Source of the DNA: Hymenopellis radicata
Lineage: Eukaryota; Basidiomycota; Agaricomycetes; Agaricales; Physalacriaceae
Reading direction: 5' to 3'
Assembly: GCA_015501595.1 (NCBI GenBank)
Contig: JADNRX010000100.1
Location: forward strand, 1 to 64,000
DNA length: 64,000 bases
The notes under the pieces were generated by a model. That model was given only the letters and a program-made list of their open reading frames with translations. It did not search any database and had not been told where the DNA came from. A program made the translations under genes and the position numbers. This document shows, in pieces, positions 1-10,959 of this stretch. Position 1 is the stretch's first letter; every line of letters starts with the position of its first letter.

Positions 1-3000
1 ACCCACGCCGTAGACGTTCAACAGCCTGTATTCAAAAGTCGAAGTCTTGAGGTGGGGGAGCTACGGTCCAAGGAGGCGGCGCAGCCGCCTCTTCATCCAG
101 GCGCGACAGAACGTCTATTGCGCCGTGCGAAAGGCATCTCATCAGATCTACATCCGAAATGGAGTCGATTTGATCTAAGAAGGGTCAGAAATAGTGACAG
201 AAAGTAACGGAGAATAGGTACCTTTTTCTTTGAAAAAAACTCGGTCCGGCGAGGACAGCAGATGCTGCCCGAATTGGAGGATCCGGTTTCCCGAATCTCT
301 GAGTCTGGTATTATTAGCCTGGGTGTGCGTGTATTGCTGAGGCGGTGCGAAGCCGCCTCCACCACCGCCGTCGTCGAATAGCGGCCTCAAAGATCCAATA
401 GAGCTTGAAGAAGTCGACTGTGGGCGCCACGTTCGCTGAATCAAGACGAAATCCACAACGATAGTGCTGAATGACACGTCAAGAAACCTCAAAACGAGCT
501 GTAAAATACACCTTGTCGTCGCTGAGCCCAAAGCCTCTGCGGCGAGCAGAACCACGCTGCTTCAGAATCCAAATTCGCGTCAATTGTCCAAGTTGCGGTT
601 TACAAAGGACGACATGTCGATCCTCGGCATAATGTATATCCTTCACCACGTCGTTTCTAGCGGGGGTCAGTTCCCCAAGTCTGAGAAGGTGATTGTTCAA
701 GACGAACCTTGAACATCACGTGATCGACGTGCTGTCTTCCTTCCGCCCATCATGACAATGTGTCGCGGACGCCTTCTCTTCTCTAGTACCCTGGATCGAC
801 CCTCGGGTGCCTTGGGGGTCTGGTATTTTAATTCGTCGTCGTTGCTGTACCTTGCGGCGTCGCCCCATCCAAACTGTTCTGTTGTTGCTGGGCCGACTCA
901 GCTTTCTTGAATCTGAAAAGAAACTCGGCGACGCACCTCACTGCCCTTCAACGCTCTGACCCGACCATTGTCTTAGCTATCTCCCGGACCTCCTAGTTCT
1001 GACCACGGATCTGGACGAATTGAGGTGGTCTCTTGCACGTCTCCTTCGAATAACTTGCGTGACGGGCTCCTCGACTACCTCTACACCCGACCTATGAATC
1101 TTCAGCATGCGAACTAGGCCAAGGTAACGGCAGACTTGCCGTATTCGTCTCCTGGAACTTTTGAACCTGGATCTGGAGGACTTGAGCTGCCCTCCGCGGC
1201 GCAGCGGTACGAGCTTTGTGACTCTTCATCAGGCGGACCGGGTCCAGGCTACGCGAGCCGTAGAACGAAGACGATGGGCGAACTGGGCGTCGACTGTAAG
1301 GAATTTCAGCGCTCAAACCGCGACAAAGCCGGGTAAGCTTACCATTTTCATTAAAACATTGTGGAAGGCTGAGAATGCGATGAGACAATAGAATTAACGC
1401 AGACGAGCGGGACAAGAGCTTAACATGATGGCGGGGGCAGGGAAATGACTTGCCGAACGCCTGTATTACTGTATTCCAAAACATCGGCATATTTTACGCA
1501 TTCAGGACTCTAGACTTGCTTTCGAATACCCTGTCGCCGCATCTTAAACTTGCTTTCTGTTGCAAGTCTTATTCAATTCCAGTGTCCGTTTCATTCATGA
1601 GATTGTTCTTGATTTTCCGCATCGACCGACACCAAGAACAGCTATAGCAGTACCTTGCTGATTCCACAAAGGTAAAGGTATTGTTCCCAGAATAGGCAAG
1701 GTACATGCAGGTAGTTCCCTGCATGCTTCGAATATTGCAATGACGGAGGATTGGATTTCCTGTGAGATGTCGTAGTGCAGTATGTTGGCACGCAGAAGAA
1801 GACGTCAAGCATATTTATTGAAAGCTACAAATTGCCGCTATCGAATGGTACGGCGGAGAAGTCAATCGGACACCAAGAAGTGTGGCGCAACGGTATGCCA
1901 AGTCCGTGCGTACGTCAGTGGTCCGATAGCGAAAGTCACGGGAAATACTTGCGAGAGGGTATATAAACCCTCTGGACAGTGCGACAACTTCAGAGTCTTG
2001 TTCTCCTCCCACTGCATTAAACGGCACGGGTTCTGGAACCCAAGAGCTAACCTTCCGTCCACCGGGACGGCCGCGGGGCTCTTGGGGAAAGGGAAACGTG
2101 TCAGACGTTCCACACTGTGGTACGCCGTCGTCAGACGTTCGCACAAAGCCCTCACTGAGGCCACCGGTCTAATCAACTGGTGCGAGCCAAGAGGTAGCCC
2201 CGAGTACTAGTTGCTCGGGGCTCCTTTTCGGCTCTTTGGGGCCCGTCAGGCCGGGCGCCAGCTGGCATTTTTTCTCCAGAAAACGTGGACTTGCGTTCAT
2301 TTTTCAAGTGCTGCACAGCCACCACCTTCGCATATTGCTAACTTTTCTCGAGTTTTGTACGGTAGGCTCTTCCAAATGATAACATGTTTCATTCCTCTGA
2401 TTCCTATGTGTACACATGCAGTCGTTCAAGAGTTATTCGCCGTCCGCGATCCCCGAGTCAGCACAGCCACGACGGCGCCCAGTCCCAATCAGGCAGGAGC
2501 GCGCGCACACCAGCACTCACGAAGACGACTCACCGGCACCGGGGACACACTCCTGCGAAGATGTCAGCACGACGCGCCGCCCCCCACGAAGAGCACTCCC
2601 GAGAAGACGCACCTCAGAGGAGCACCCTTGCGAAGACGAGCACACACCCGTTCCGACGTATGGAGGCGACGAGTCGTTTGCAGCTGGCCTCAGTTCCAGT
2701 TGAGGTGTGTCGTGCTCTTCATCGAGATCCCGCTTAACGATACGTTGCAGGAGGGTCATCTGCTTCCACAGCGCGTCGATTCGCGAATCGCACATTCGGA
2801 TTGAACGCGCATTCGCGCGGGCGCGGCAAGTCCAGTTTCTGCGGGGCCACGACCGAGTACGATCCCCTCGAACATCCTATCAAACTCCACATGTAAATGT
2901 TTTCCAGTAAGAAGAAGAAAGCTCACTCTGAATCTCATCCGGACACCCGTACTTTTTATAATCATACTCAAACACCTGGCTGTAATGCGCCTGCCGAGTT
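1..3000. other. no confident gene; short ORFs only
   Basis: This stretch has only short overlapping ORFs on both strands, and none shows a domain or family pattern that I recognise. Two minus-strand frames (about 175-555 and 479-700) are open and Arg/Ser rich and could be exons of an unknown gene running off the left edge, but no splice chain is convincing. Positions 2400-2700 are biased towards Arg/Pro/Thr codons with repeated GA-rich and CACCC-like runs, which gives long open frames without protein character. Confidence 0.4.
1954..1973 (+). promoter_or_regulatory. TATA-like box inside a small inverted repeat
   Basis: The core GTATATAAAC is flanked by AGAGG / CCTCT, so the whole site is nearly self-complementary. 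It looks like a TATA element, but no recognisable coding region follows, so a promoter role is only a guess. Confidence 0.25.
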
Positions 3001-3022
3001 CGCGGATCGCGCAGCGCGGGTC

Positions 3023-3510
3023 GTCAGATTGGCGCGGATCCGAAGTACAAGGAGCAGATCGAACCTAAGAGGCAGCTGCCGGTCGCGAGATATCGGAGCA
3101 TCACAAGCCAGGAGAAGCGCGTCGGATTTGCCGCGGCTTTAACGTCTTCTTTGTACCAGCTTCCGCTGTCCAACATGTAGTCGATAGCCAGAGAACTGCT
3201 CGAGAAAGTCTCGTCACGATCTTCATTGTCGGAAGCCTTCAAGGTAGCACTTGAAGCAGCGTCAAGAAGTACACTGTCTGCCTGACAGACCTCCGATTGC
3301 CGCTAAGTCTAGGCAAGTAGTACTCGCTTGACAAATTCGTATGGCGGTTTTGACCGGAGAAATCTAGAGCTCTCCATCGGTAGTGGCAAAGGCAAGAGAA
3401 CGACTTGCGGTTGAGAACAGCGTTGCGCATACAGGTCCCGGGTAGGCATTGATAAGATTAGATCGAGACATGAAATTTCTCGACCCGTTTGAACAGCCGC
3501 TATCCAGGTA
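3023..3510 (+). repeat. partial copy of the ADE13 upstream region and exon-1 edge
   Basis: The sequence matches about 12148-12715 over several hundred bases: the same order of segments, with scattered substitutions and small indels. It includes the stretch with GGATCCGAAGTACAAGGAGC and the stretch ending in the ADE13 exon-1 donor (CCAGGTA). About 50 bases holding the ADE13 start codon are missing here, so this copy cannot encode ADE13. It is best read as the remnant of a segmental duplication. Confidence 0.8.
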
Positions 3511-3516
3511 AGTATG

Positions 3517-3805
3517 CTGTATCGGATAAATGTAATTGTTAACGCTAAATTAAGGCGACGTGAAGACGGCGTAACACAGTCGTTGAAACCTGACAAAGTC
3601 CAGCTGAAACGGGTTTCCTAAAATCCAAAACAATGATTACTTTATCCCTACCACCCGTTCTCTTTCGCCGCGGATCTATCCCAAAAAGACCGCATGCCCA
3701 TAACCACCGAGGGTCCCCACAGATGGCCAGAATCTAGTCCAAGGATGGACACTACATTCTGCCAGACCAAACCGTAATGGCGTAATACACCAAGGGAGAT
3801 CGACA
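3517..3805 (+). repeat. partial copy of the 10.57-10.93 kb region
   Basis: The sequence matches about 10570-10930, including AAATGTAATTGTTAA, the CTCTTTCGC(G/C)G block and CTACATTCTGCCA(A/G)ACCAAA. On the minus strand both copies hold a short open stretch (HYGLVWQNV...) that resembles the C-terminal end of the F-box-like proteins at 6.6-8.8 kb. The two duplicated pieces lie in the order ADE13-upstream then SFH1-downstream, the reverse of their order at 10.5-12.7 kb. Confidence 0.75.
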
Positions 3806-3839
3806 CGTTGGTTTCTGTTAGCACTTGCTAGACGCACTC

Positions 3840-3932
3840 ATGGCGGGAGACGAGCTGCTTTCCATCCCGTATATCCCTGTGGAACTCGTACGCATTATTT
3901 TGGTGCTTGATGAACAAGCACTGTCAGATTAA
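3840..3932 (+). pseudogene. first-exon relic of an F-box-like gene
   Basis: The frame begins MAGDELLSIPYIPVELVRII, nearly the same as exon 1 of the gene at 6618-7582 (MAGDELLSIPDIPVDIVHLI). It stops after 30 codons without the conserved LVLVSK-VRKW end and without a splice donor. It is on the opposite strand from the intact paralogues. It is best read as a dead, inverted fragment of the same family. Confidence 0.6.
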
Positions 3933-4062
3933 TAGTAGGAGGAGAAGAATATGGTCTTGACAGACATACAATGTACATCGCACCACTCCTTGTCCGGACA
4001 TGCCAATGTATTATCGTATCCGCCTAGAATGCAAATAAATAAGCTATGTACCACATCAAGCA

Positions 4063-6292
4063 TCAATCGCTGTCGCTGCTGCTATCATCATCGTCGTTCG
4101 CATCATCATCCGTCCCACTCTCATCATCACTCTCCTCCTCCTCGCCAAGTGTTCTCTTCACCTTACCACCCTTCATCATCGCCATCTGGCCCGCCAGTGT
4201 ATCCTCATCTGGTTCACTGATATCGTCCTCCGCCTCGTCCCTCACCACTGGCTCCTCTACTTTGAGCGTGATGGGGAGCCAGGCCTCGGCGCCAACAAAC
4301 GAGTCCGACACGACGTACACGCGCCAGTTGTTCGTGCCCAGCGTCGGCGGAGCCTGGAACTGGATCTTGTATGAGCGGTAAGGCCGCGATGAAGGTAGGT
4401 CGGAGATGGATGGGACATCAGAGATCTTCATAGGAGGAATGGCGAGGCGGGAGGATTTCGGGTCGGCGAGGACAATCCACCATGATGGTTTGCGGTTCTG
4501 AACATTGGGCGTTAATGATCATGTCCCGAAGAAGAAAGTAGATCTTACCGAAGGCCAATATGGCGCATGTGCGTAAGAAGGAGTCACATCCGAAAGGTCT
4601 TCTGTATCTTTCCGGTCGTTGAGGAACTTGTAGTCCTTGCGGTCATTCACTTTGACATCTATTGGGTCGAGATCCTCGACTTTGACCAATGCTTCGTTTG
4701 AGAGCGGTGATACGAGTCGCAGCTTTACGACCAGGAAGACTATGGCCGATGGGGTGACTTGTCTCTCGTCAATAACTGCAGGAGGCTTGCGTCAGAACGA
4801 AGAATACCCTACAAAGTAAATCTACCTTTGAACGACGCATCGAAAACATCAACTATGCCCCACTTCTCGGCGGCCTTCTTGATATCAGCCGCTCGTGCAT
4901 CCGAATTTTCGGTGAGCTTGCTGATAATTTGACTAACATCACCCACTCGAGGGACTTCTACGGGCTTGACGTCGGGAAGCTGGGCGAGCGGACTCTGGGT
5001 CGGTAAGAGCGCCTGGATGATGTATGCGTGCAATCTCATGACGGACATCGTAGGAACAAACCAGTTGCGGGAGGTAGCGATAGTAAGAAGGGCATTAAGG
5101 AGTGTAGGTGTATGAAGAAGGACCCGACGTTGTTCTAGAGATCGTGTTAGTATGGTACGGAAAAGCAAGCGATGAGTATACCTTTCTTCAAAGCAGGACT
5201 CTCGACCTTGAACCGCAACAGATGGGCTAAGAGGAGTATCAACGCCCGTCTCTTGCCTTCGTCGTCGTCACCGGCTAATTCCATCACGGTCTCTGCCCAC
5301 TTGGCTTCAGGCAGAGTCGCAATCTCCTTTTGCAAACGCGTAAGCTCAGCCGCATCCTTGTTCGCGGGCGTGCATTCAAACTTGTACGCCTTGGCCAGGA
5401 TACCCATAGCATCGACAATTTCCGATGACTCTGTCATGGACTTGAAGAACGCCGCGGCGGAATGCGCACTGATTCCATCCTTGGTGCGTTGACGAGAGCC
5501 AAACCACCAGCGGCCGACGAGCACGGGTAGACCACCCCCGAAAAGCAGACCGTAAACTCCGAGAACCCAGATGTTGTTCTTGCCTTCGATGATCCAAATA
5601 GGGAGAGCAATGCCCATCGACATCTGCTGGCGACCATCGGGGTCACCCCATTCTTCCCAGTTGCGGCGAATGGTCTCATCAGTGAGCCTATACTGCATCA
5701 GCACAAGTCGTTAATGAAACGTGTCGGTACGTACGATTTGTAGGCCTTGGTAATGTCAACAAACTTGTTCTGAATGTCCTCAATGGTCTGCTCGGCCGTC
5801 GCGCGGACCTTGTCGGGGTGGTACAGCTTGGACAGTTTCTTGAAGTGCGACTTGATGTCCTTTTCGGACATGCCGACTGATATACCCAGGATCTCGAAGG
5901 GGTCGTACATTTTGCTGTCGTTGGTGGCATTTGCGACGCGGTGGACGAGGAAGAAGAACAGAGACCAGCCCAGAGCGAGTATTAGGTGTCTGCAAGCCCG
6001 GTTACTACACATTACTCGTCGCGGAGATCCACGCACGTACTTTTTGGTAAACTGCGTGCCCTCCATTTTGGCGGACTGCGAGCGAGACTGTATACATGGC
6101 CCGCATTGACATCCGTTGAGCGTTTCCTTTCGTTTTTCTTACAGAAATCAATATAGAGTAGGCGGGGTGATATTGATAATTGTACGCACTGAACAAGGTC
6201 GAGAAAGTGAGAGGTATGAGAATAAAGGCCAGGAACGTGATGACAAAGTACGCGGCCATGTTGCCGGACTCGTCATAGTGGTACGTCGCCAT
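4063..6292 (-). CDS. SEC63: SEC63, ER translocon J-domain protein
   Basis: Sec63 is the ER-membrane partner of the Sec61/62 channel. Its lumenal J domain recruits BiP (Kar2) for post-translational import. The N-terminus (MATYHYDESGNMAAYFVITF) is followed by a hydrophobic segment; a further span precedes the J domain, which carries YDPFEILGIS and the HPD motif (YHPDKVRAT). After the J domain come DPDGRQ-MSMGIALP, another membrane span, the Brl/Sec63 domain, and a C-terminal tail of acidic residues and Ser. Several introns of about 50 bases are needed, with exon borders near 6175, 6060, 5700, 5150, 4800 and 4500. The acidic tail is where Sec62 binds in yeast. The order of domains and the length fit a full fungal Sec63. 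The two F-box-like genes downstream in the same orientation are unrelated. Confidence 0.93.
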
Positions 6293-6617
6293 TGCGGCAC
6301 GGCGAGCTCGACGTCGGGCGGCGGGGTAATGACGGTGAGAGGGAAAGTCAAATTGGAGACGTGTTCGCCACGATCGCTACCAAATCGGGATCAGACGGCT
6401 GTTCGCATGTTCGAAACCTTCACAAGCCGAGTTCTGACTGATTACTTTGCATCGAGTAGTTACATATGGTCGCTAAATAGGATTGTGGCATGCAAACTAC
6501 AAGTAAAAGAACATTGAATTCCCCTTCAGACTAAGTACTTATTCTCATTTCAGATGTGTCTCTTTGGAATCATCGCCTCATTCCACTTTGTAGGTGATAT
6601 TGAGCCATGACCCACGG

Positions 6618-7582
6618 TTAAAACGACAGAATACTCACTTCGTCCTCTTCTCTTTCTTTCACGAGCTTGGCAAAAATCTCCCATGAATCCAAGTGTCCAT
6701 CCGGCAAAAAGCCGCAATCCCGACTCAGCTCAGACCAGGATGATCCATGCCTAGCCAGGTCCTTATCCAAAATGCCGAGGATGGCAACACGAGGGTCGAG
6801 TATACCATTCAGTTCCTCTGGCCGCGTGTGATCGCCAATCAACGAGAATATACACATTTGTATCGTGCTGGGCATAGCCTCTATAACTTGCTTTATCTCA
6901 ACGATCCACCGATTGTCGAGGGGATTTATAAAAACGTCAACGTGAAGGTGCGTGAGGGGCGCCGTACGGAGGTGGTTCAGAGGAAGGGTGCCGCAGGGAT
7001 ATCTGAGATGTGTGAGCGTTGGTGGGAGATGTTTAAAGGTATCGTTCGGGCCCCAGAACAAGGAAAGCCGCTTCAGGCGAAGGGCAGGAGAACCATCGAG
7101 TACAGCCGTAAGAAATGATGCATCACTGGTACCGTCACGCAGCCCCAGAGCTACTAGTCCGGAACAAGCAGAAACGAACGCACTGATGGTTGCCGTCCTT
7201 TCTTCGACTCGGAGAGCGTCGAAGGATCTTCGGGCCCATATTGCGTCCATAGGGATCTGCAAGAACAAATATTTGACAGTGACTGCAAAAAACGAAGTTT
7301 CTCCAGCCTCGGCGCGACTTTTAATCGCGCGTAGAAAGGCATAGAACTGGGACGAAGAGACAATCGTAACGGAATGGTATAGGATAACATCGATCCTGTC
7401 CAAAATATCATCTAGTAAAACTCTTGGATTGCGAATGTGTGTGCCTACCATTTGCGAACAGCTTTGGAAACTAGGACAAGCCTCAGAGCATCGGGGCGGC
7501 TCATGATAGCGAGCGTTTCCAAAATGAGGTGTACGATATCCACAGGGATATCCGGGATGGAAAGCAGCTCGTCTCCCGCCAT
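6618..7582 (-). CDS. F-box-like protein, short family, copy 1
   Basis: Exon 1 (7582 to about 7448) encodes MAGDELLSIPDIPVDIVHLI and ends in ALRLVLVSKAVRKW, an F-box-like N-terminus. A 50-base-class intron ending TTTGGACAG joins it to a long exon (from about 7395) continuing W-IDVILYHSV. The rest is about 260 residues with regularly spaced leucines (LKRLSLF, LTHLRY, LTHLHVDV) and a conserved end (DCGFLPDGHLDSWE, KEREEDE). A GTGAGTA donor sits at the end of the last exon; splicing there would replace the final six residues. F-box proteins link substrates to SCF ubiquitin ligases, but the target here cannot be inferred. It is a tandem paralogue of the gene at 7887-8836. Confidence 0.72.
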
Positions 7583-7886
7583 GACTGCGTCTAGCAAGTG
7601 CTGGCAAAGTCACGGTGGTTAAAAACGTGTCGCAGCCCTGAACGTGTAAATTCTTACGGCCTATTACCACGGTTGCGGTGGTTCAAGTTGGTCTTAACCA
7701 CGGTGACTTTGGCTAATACTTAGTGTCAAAGGGTACTTCCACTTGGGCCTCAATGTGTCTGACTTCTTCCACTTCAGCTGTTAGGACAATCACTGAAGCC
7801 AAGCAAGGCCTGCACAACACTAGGCTAGGGTTGTCATTCCGCTCTATAGATATCTTTAACCATAGGCCAAGAAGGACAAGACAGTT

Positions 7887-8836
7887 TTACTCACACTGCA
7901 TCCTTTTTGCTCTCTCTTTCATAAGATTAGCACAGAACTCCCATGAATCCAAGTCTCCATCTAACAGAAAGCCACAATCACGATGCAACATATTCCAGCA
8001 GGACCCGTGCTTCGGCAGATCCTCTTCAGCTCTCCCCATGTAATAACTCGTGTCCGCTGCAATGTTGAGGAGGATGACACGAGGATCACGTATAGCATTC
8101 AGCCCCTCCGGATCCACACGAACATTGCGGAATGAGAATACACACAGTTGGATTGTGTTGGGCATAGCCTCCAGAACCTGCTTCATCGCAACAAGGCCGG
8201 TACGACAGACATCGACGTCGGCCAGAATAACATGGAGGTGTGTGAGGGGCACCGTCTGGAGGAGAGCGGGAGGAAACGTGCCGCGTAGGTATGTGAGGTG
8301 TGTAAGACTTGGCGGTAGATACTCCAAGGGAGTATTGGCGCCATAGTGGAATAGGGAAAGCCTTTGCAAGCGAGGAAAAGAAGGATTGACTAGAGATGCA
8401 ACGAATTTTGGATCATGGCAGCGCAGCCCGAACGATACTAGTCCGGAACAAGCAGACATGATTGCCATGATTTTTTCTGCAAAAATCTCAGCCCTGCTTT
8501 TGAACGGAATGTCCAGGAGCAGATATTTAACGGAGATGGCAAAGAACGAGGCTTCCCCAGCCTTTTCGCGACTCTCAATCGCGTTTACAAAGGCATAGAA
8601 TTTTGGGATGGAGAGAATCGTGACGGCGTGGTATAGCACGATGTCTATCCTGTCCAAAGGAATTATCAGTGTATCATGTAGTTGCGAAAATTCAGGGGTT
8701 ACCATTTGCGAACCGTCTTGGAAACGAGGACAAGTTTCAGAGCATCAGGACGGCTCATTATTGCGAGCGTCTCAAGTATGCTGCGTACAATATCCCCAGG
8801 GATATTTGGGATGACGAGCAGCTCGGCATCCGACAT
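7887..8836 (-). CDS. F-box-like protein, short family, copy 2
   Basis: Same structure as its neighbour. Exon 1 reads MSDAELLVIPNIPGDIVRSI...ALKLVLVSKTVRKW. An intron of about 50 bases ends TTTGGACAG, and exon 2 begins W-IDIVLYHAV. Leucine-rich middle segments (LQRLSLF, LTHLTYL, LTHLHVIL) and the C-terminal block DCGFLLDGDLDSWE are shared with copy 1. The protein ends KERAKRMQCE; a GTGAGTAA donor at the same place as in copy 1 leaves open a further small exon. The two genes are head-to-tail about 300 bases apart, a tandem duplication. Function beyond an F-box-like adaptor is unknown. Confidence 0.72.
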
Positions 8837-8839
8837 GAG

Positions 8840-9278
8840 CGCGTCTGGCAGGTGCCCAAGGGTAACTGCCAAATCGGGCCTCGACGCGTTTTGCTTCTTT
8901 CATTTCAACCACCATCGTCTCTACACATAACTTTATTCCTGCAAAGAGCAGATGGATGGAAGCGTCTTTCAAAACATGACGGATGCCCAACTTGGGCAGA
9001 CGATTTCGCAGGTGAATGTCCTTACCTACTTGACTTGACCATCACCAACAACAGAGTGCAGTTATCAGCCGTATATGGACCAGTACCGACGACGAATAAA
9101 GGTGCGTGACTCATCAACTCATCCATATATATCGTTAAAAATCCCTTCAGACAAGACGTACATGAAAAATCTCCAAAACTGGACCACCACCACGCCAGTT
9201 CCAAAAAATGCTGCAATTAGTACTCGAAGTACACGCGCGCGCCGAAATCTCACTGCGACGCCTACACCACCTGTTCAG
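8840..9278. other. intergenic space between divergent genes
   Basis: This is the 5' region of the F-box-like copy 2 (-) and of the SFH1 gene (+). No other coding pattern is seen. The true start of SFH1 probably lies in its last 100 bases, but no single ATG and splice choice is clearly right. Confidence 0.4.
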
Positions 9279-9280
9279 GC

Positions 9281-10547
9281 GCCCCCGTCGTACGCTTGCA
9301 GTCCCAGGCGCCGTTGCTCTATCCACCACCACCCCCACAAGTTCCCCAAGGCCCATTGCCTACGGTTCCACAGGGATATCTATCCACATATGCGTCGCGT
9401 TTGCGCACTGGTGCTACTCTGCTCATGCAGCCCGTAATACAACCAGCAACCACCTCCAATACAATGACGCGCGCCGCTACAAGACGAGGCGGTGGTGTTG
9501 TAAGCTATGCCGATATAGCTTCCGGAGATGAAGAGGGTGATTCGGACGACTCTGACTTTGTCGGTGAAGGCAGGGATTCCGCCAAACCAAGCTTCACTAA
9601 TCGCAGAGAAGGCGTATTCGTCAATGCCAGTCCACGGCCCACTCCTCCGCCACCGCCGCCGCAGGACGATGTTCTAACTCAATCCTACCTTGGCCAGGTC
9701 CCACCCAATCACTTCATCCGAGCCCGTAACTTGCCTCATGCACCGCCTTTTTGCTCTCCAGCATACCCGCTTCCTCTACCAAATGCAATGCCCATGCACG
9801 GCGTAAAGCCGAGTCTCGTTCCGATTCGCGTCGAGTTCGAGACAGACACATTGCGCGTCCGAGATTGCTTCGTCTGGAACATGCACGAGTCTGCCATCAC
9901 ACCTGAAGCATTCGCGCGCACGTTCTGCAACGACGTCGACCTCCCCATCGTTCCCTGGGTCGAGACCATCGCGGCTCAAATTCGGGCACAGCTCGAGGAA
10001 GCCGTGGATTATTCTATGTTTGAGACCGAGGAGGAATATGAAGAGAGGCGCGAGGGCGAGTGTAGAGTTATCCTGAGTATTGATGTGCAGATTGGGACCT
10101 ATCACCTCTCAGATCATATTGAGTGGGATCTGCTCAGCCCGCTGACGCCAGAGGCATTTACGACGCAGCTGTGTGGAGAGCTGGGGCTCAGTGGGGAGGC
10201 GCATCCGCTCATCGCGCACGCTATCCACGAGGAGCTCACTCGACATAAGAAGGATGCTGTTGAGTGGGGTGTCTTGGGGCCGTCGTCGGAAAAGGACCGA
10301 GCAGGTGTGATGAAGGATCGGACTGGCTTGGGCGGATGGTCGGACGGGAGGGCGCGCGCCGCAAGTTTTGAAGAGCGTGTGGCGAGATTGGGTCGACGCT
10401 AATGAGTTTGCGACGCGCTGGGAGGAGCTGACGCCGGAGGAGGTTGAGAGGCGGGAGGTCGAGCGGGAGAGGGCTACGAGAAGGCTGAGGAGGGAAACGA
10501 GCAAGTTTCAGAGTCAGGCGATGGGCAGGTCTCGGAGGTGGCGGTAG
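9281..10547 (+). CDS. sfh1: SNF5/SFH1-family chromatin-remodelling subunit, with a frame break near the end
   Basis: SNF5/Sfh1 (SMARCB1) is a core subunit of SWI/SNF or RSC remodelling complexes in the nucleus. The N-terminal mark YLSTYASRLRTGATLLMQP, then an acidic stretch (SGDEEGDSDDSDF), a proline run, and the two imperfect repeats of the SNF5 domain (VPIRVEFETD..., then CRVILSIDVQIGTYHLSDHIEWD) are typical of Sfh1. The main frame stops at 10402, but the family's C-terminal block continues in the next frame from about 10353: VLKSVWRDWVDANEF, then EEVERREVERERATRRLRRE, ending at 10547. Joining them needs one base fewer in the G-rich stretch 10338-10353. Either the gene carries a frameshift or the base is an assembly error. 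The upstream start is unresolved; the in-frame ORF begins at a non-ATG codon. Confidence 0.87.
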
Positions 10548-10569
10548 TACTGTATCTTTATTCCTTGCT

Positions 10570-10930
10570 CTTTTCAGTATAAATGTAATTGTTAATCCTA
10601 ACTTATGGCGCCGCGAAAACGGGGTCCTTGACGTATGTAGTTGACGTGTTGACACAATTTTTCTTCTTGAAAACGCGGGCCTACTATGTACAATCACGTC
10701 TCTAAAATGTATGTCACTAAATGTAAAGTCCATTCTAAAGCGCGTTCTAAGATCAAAAAAAAACTATTACTGTGTCCACCGTCCGTACTCTTTCGCGGAG
10801 ATCTATCCAAAGACCGCATGCACGTCTCGGGCCAGAGCTGCCGAGAGCACCCACAAATGCGCAGAATCTAGCCCAGGATGGGCAACCACTACATTCTGCC
10901 AAACCAAACCGTAATGGCGCAATACGTCGT
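10570..10930 (+). repeat. duplicated segment, second copy at 3.5-3.8 kb
   Basis: This piece downstream of SFH1 matches 3517-3805. Its right part (about 10945 to 10800, minus strand) has an open frame VLRHYGLVWQNV...LDSAHLWVLSAALARD, resembling the C-terminal end (HGSSW...GHLDSWE) of the short F-box-like family. It is probably a gene-end relic. Confidence 0.65.
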
Positions 10931-10959
10931 CCACGAAGATGAAACTCTCCAGCTTAGAC

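Noticed and set aside
2211..2804. 197-codon Arg/Pro/Thr-rich frame
   Set aside because: Low-complexity composition with overlapping open frames on both strands and no recognisable domain.
9075..9437. 120-codon frame overlapping the start of SFH1
   Set aside because: Different frame from the SNF5 sequence; composition reflects the proline-rich codons of the real gene.
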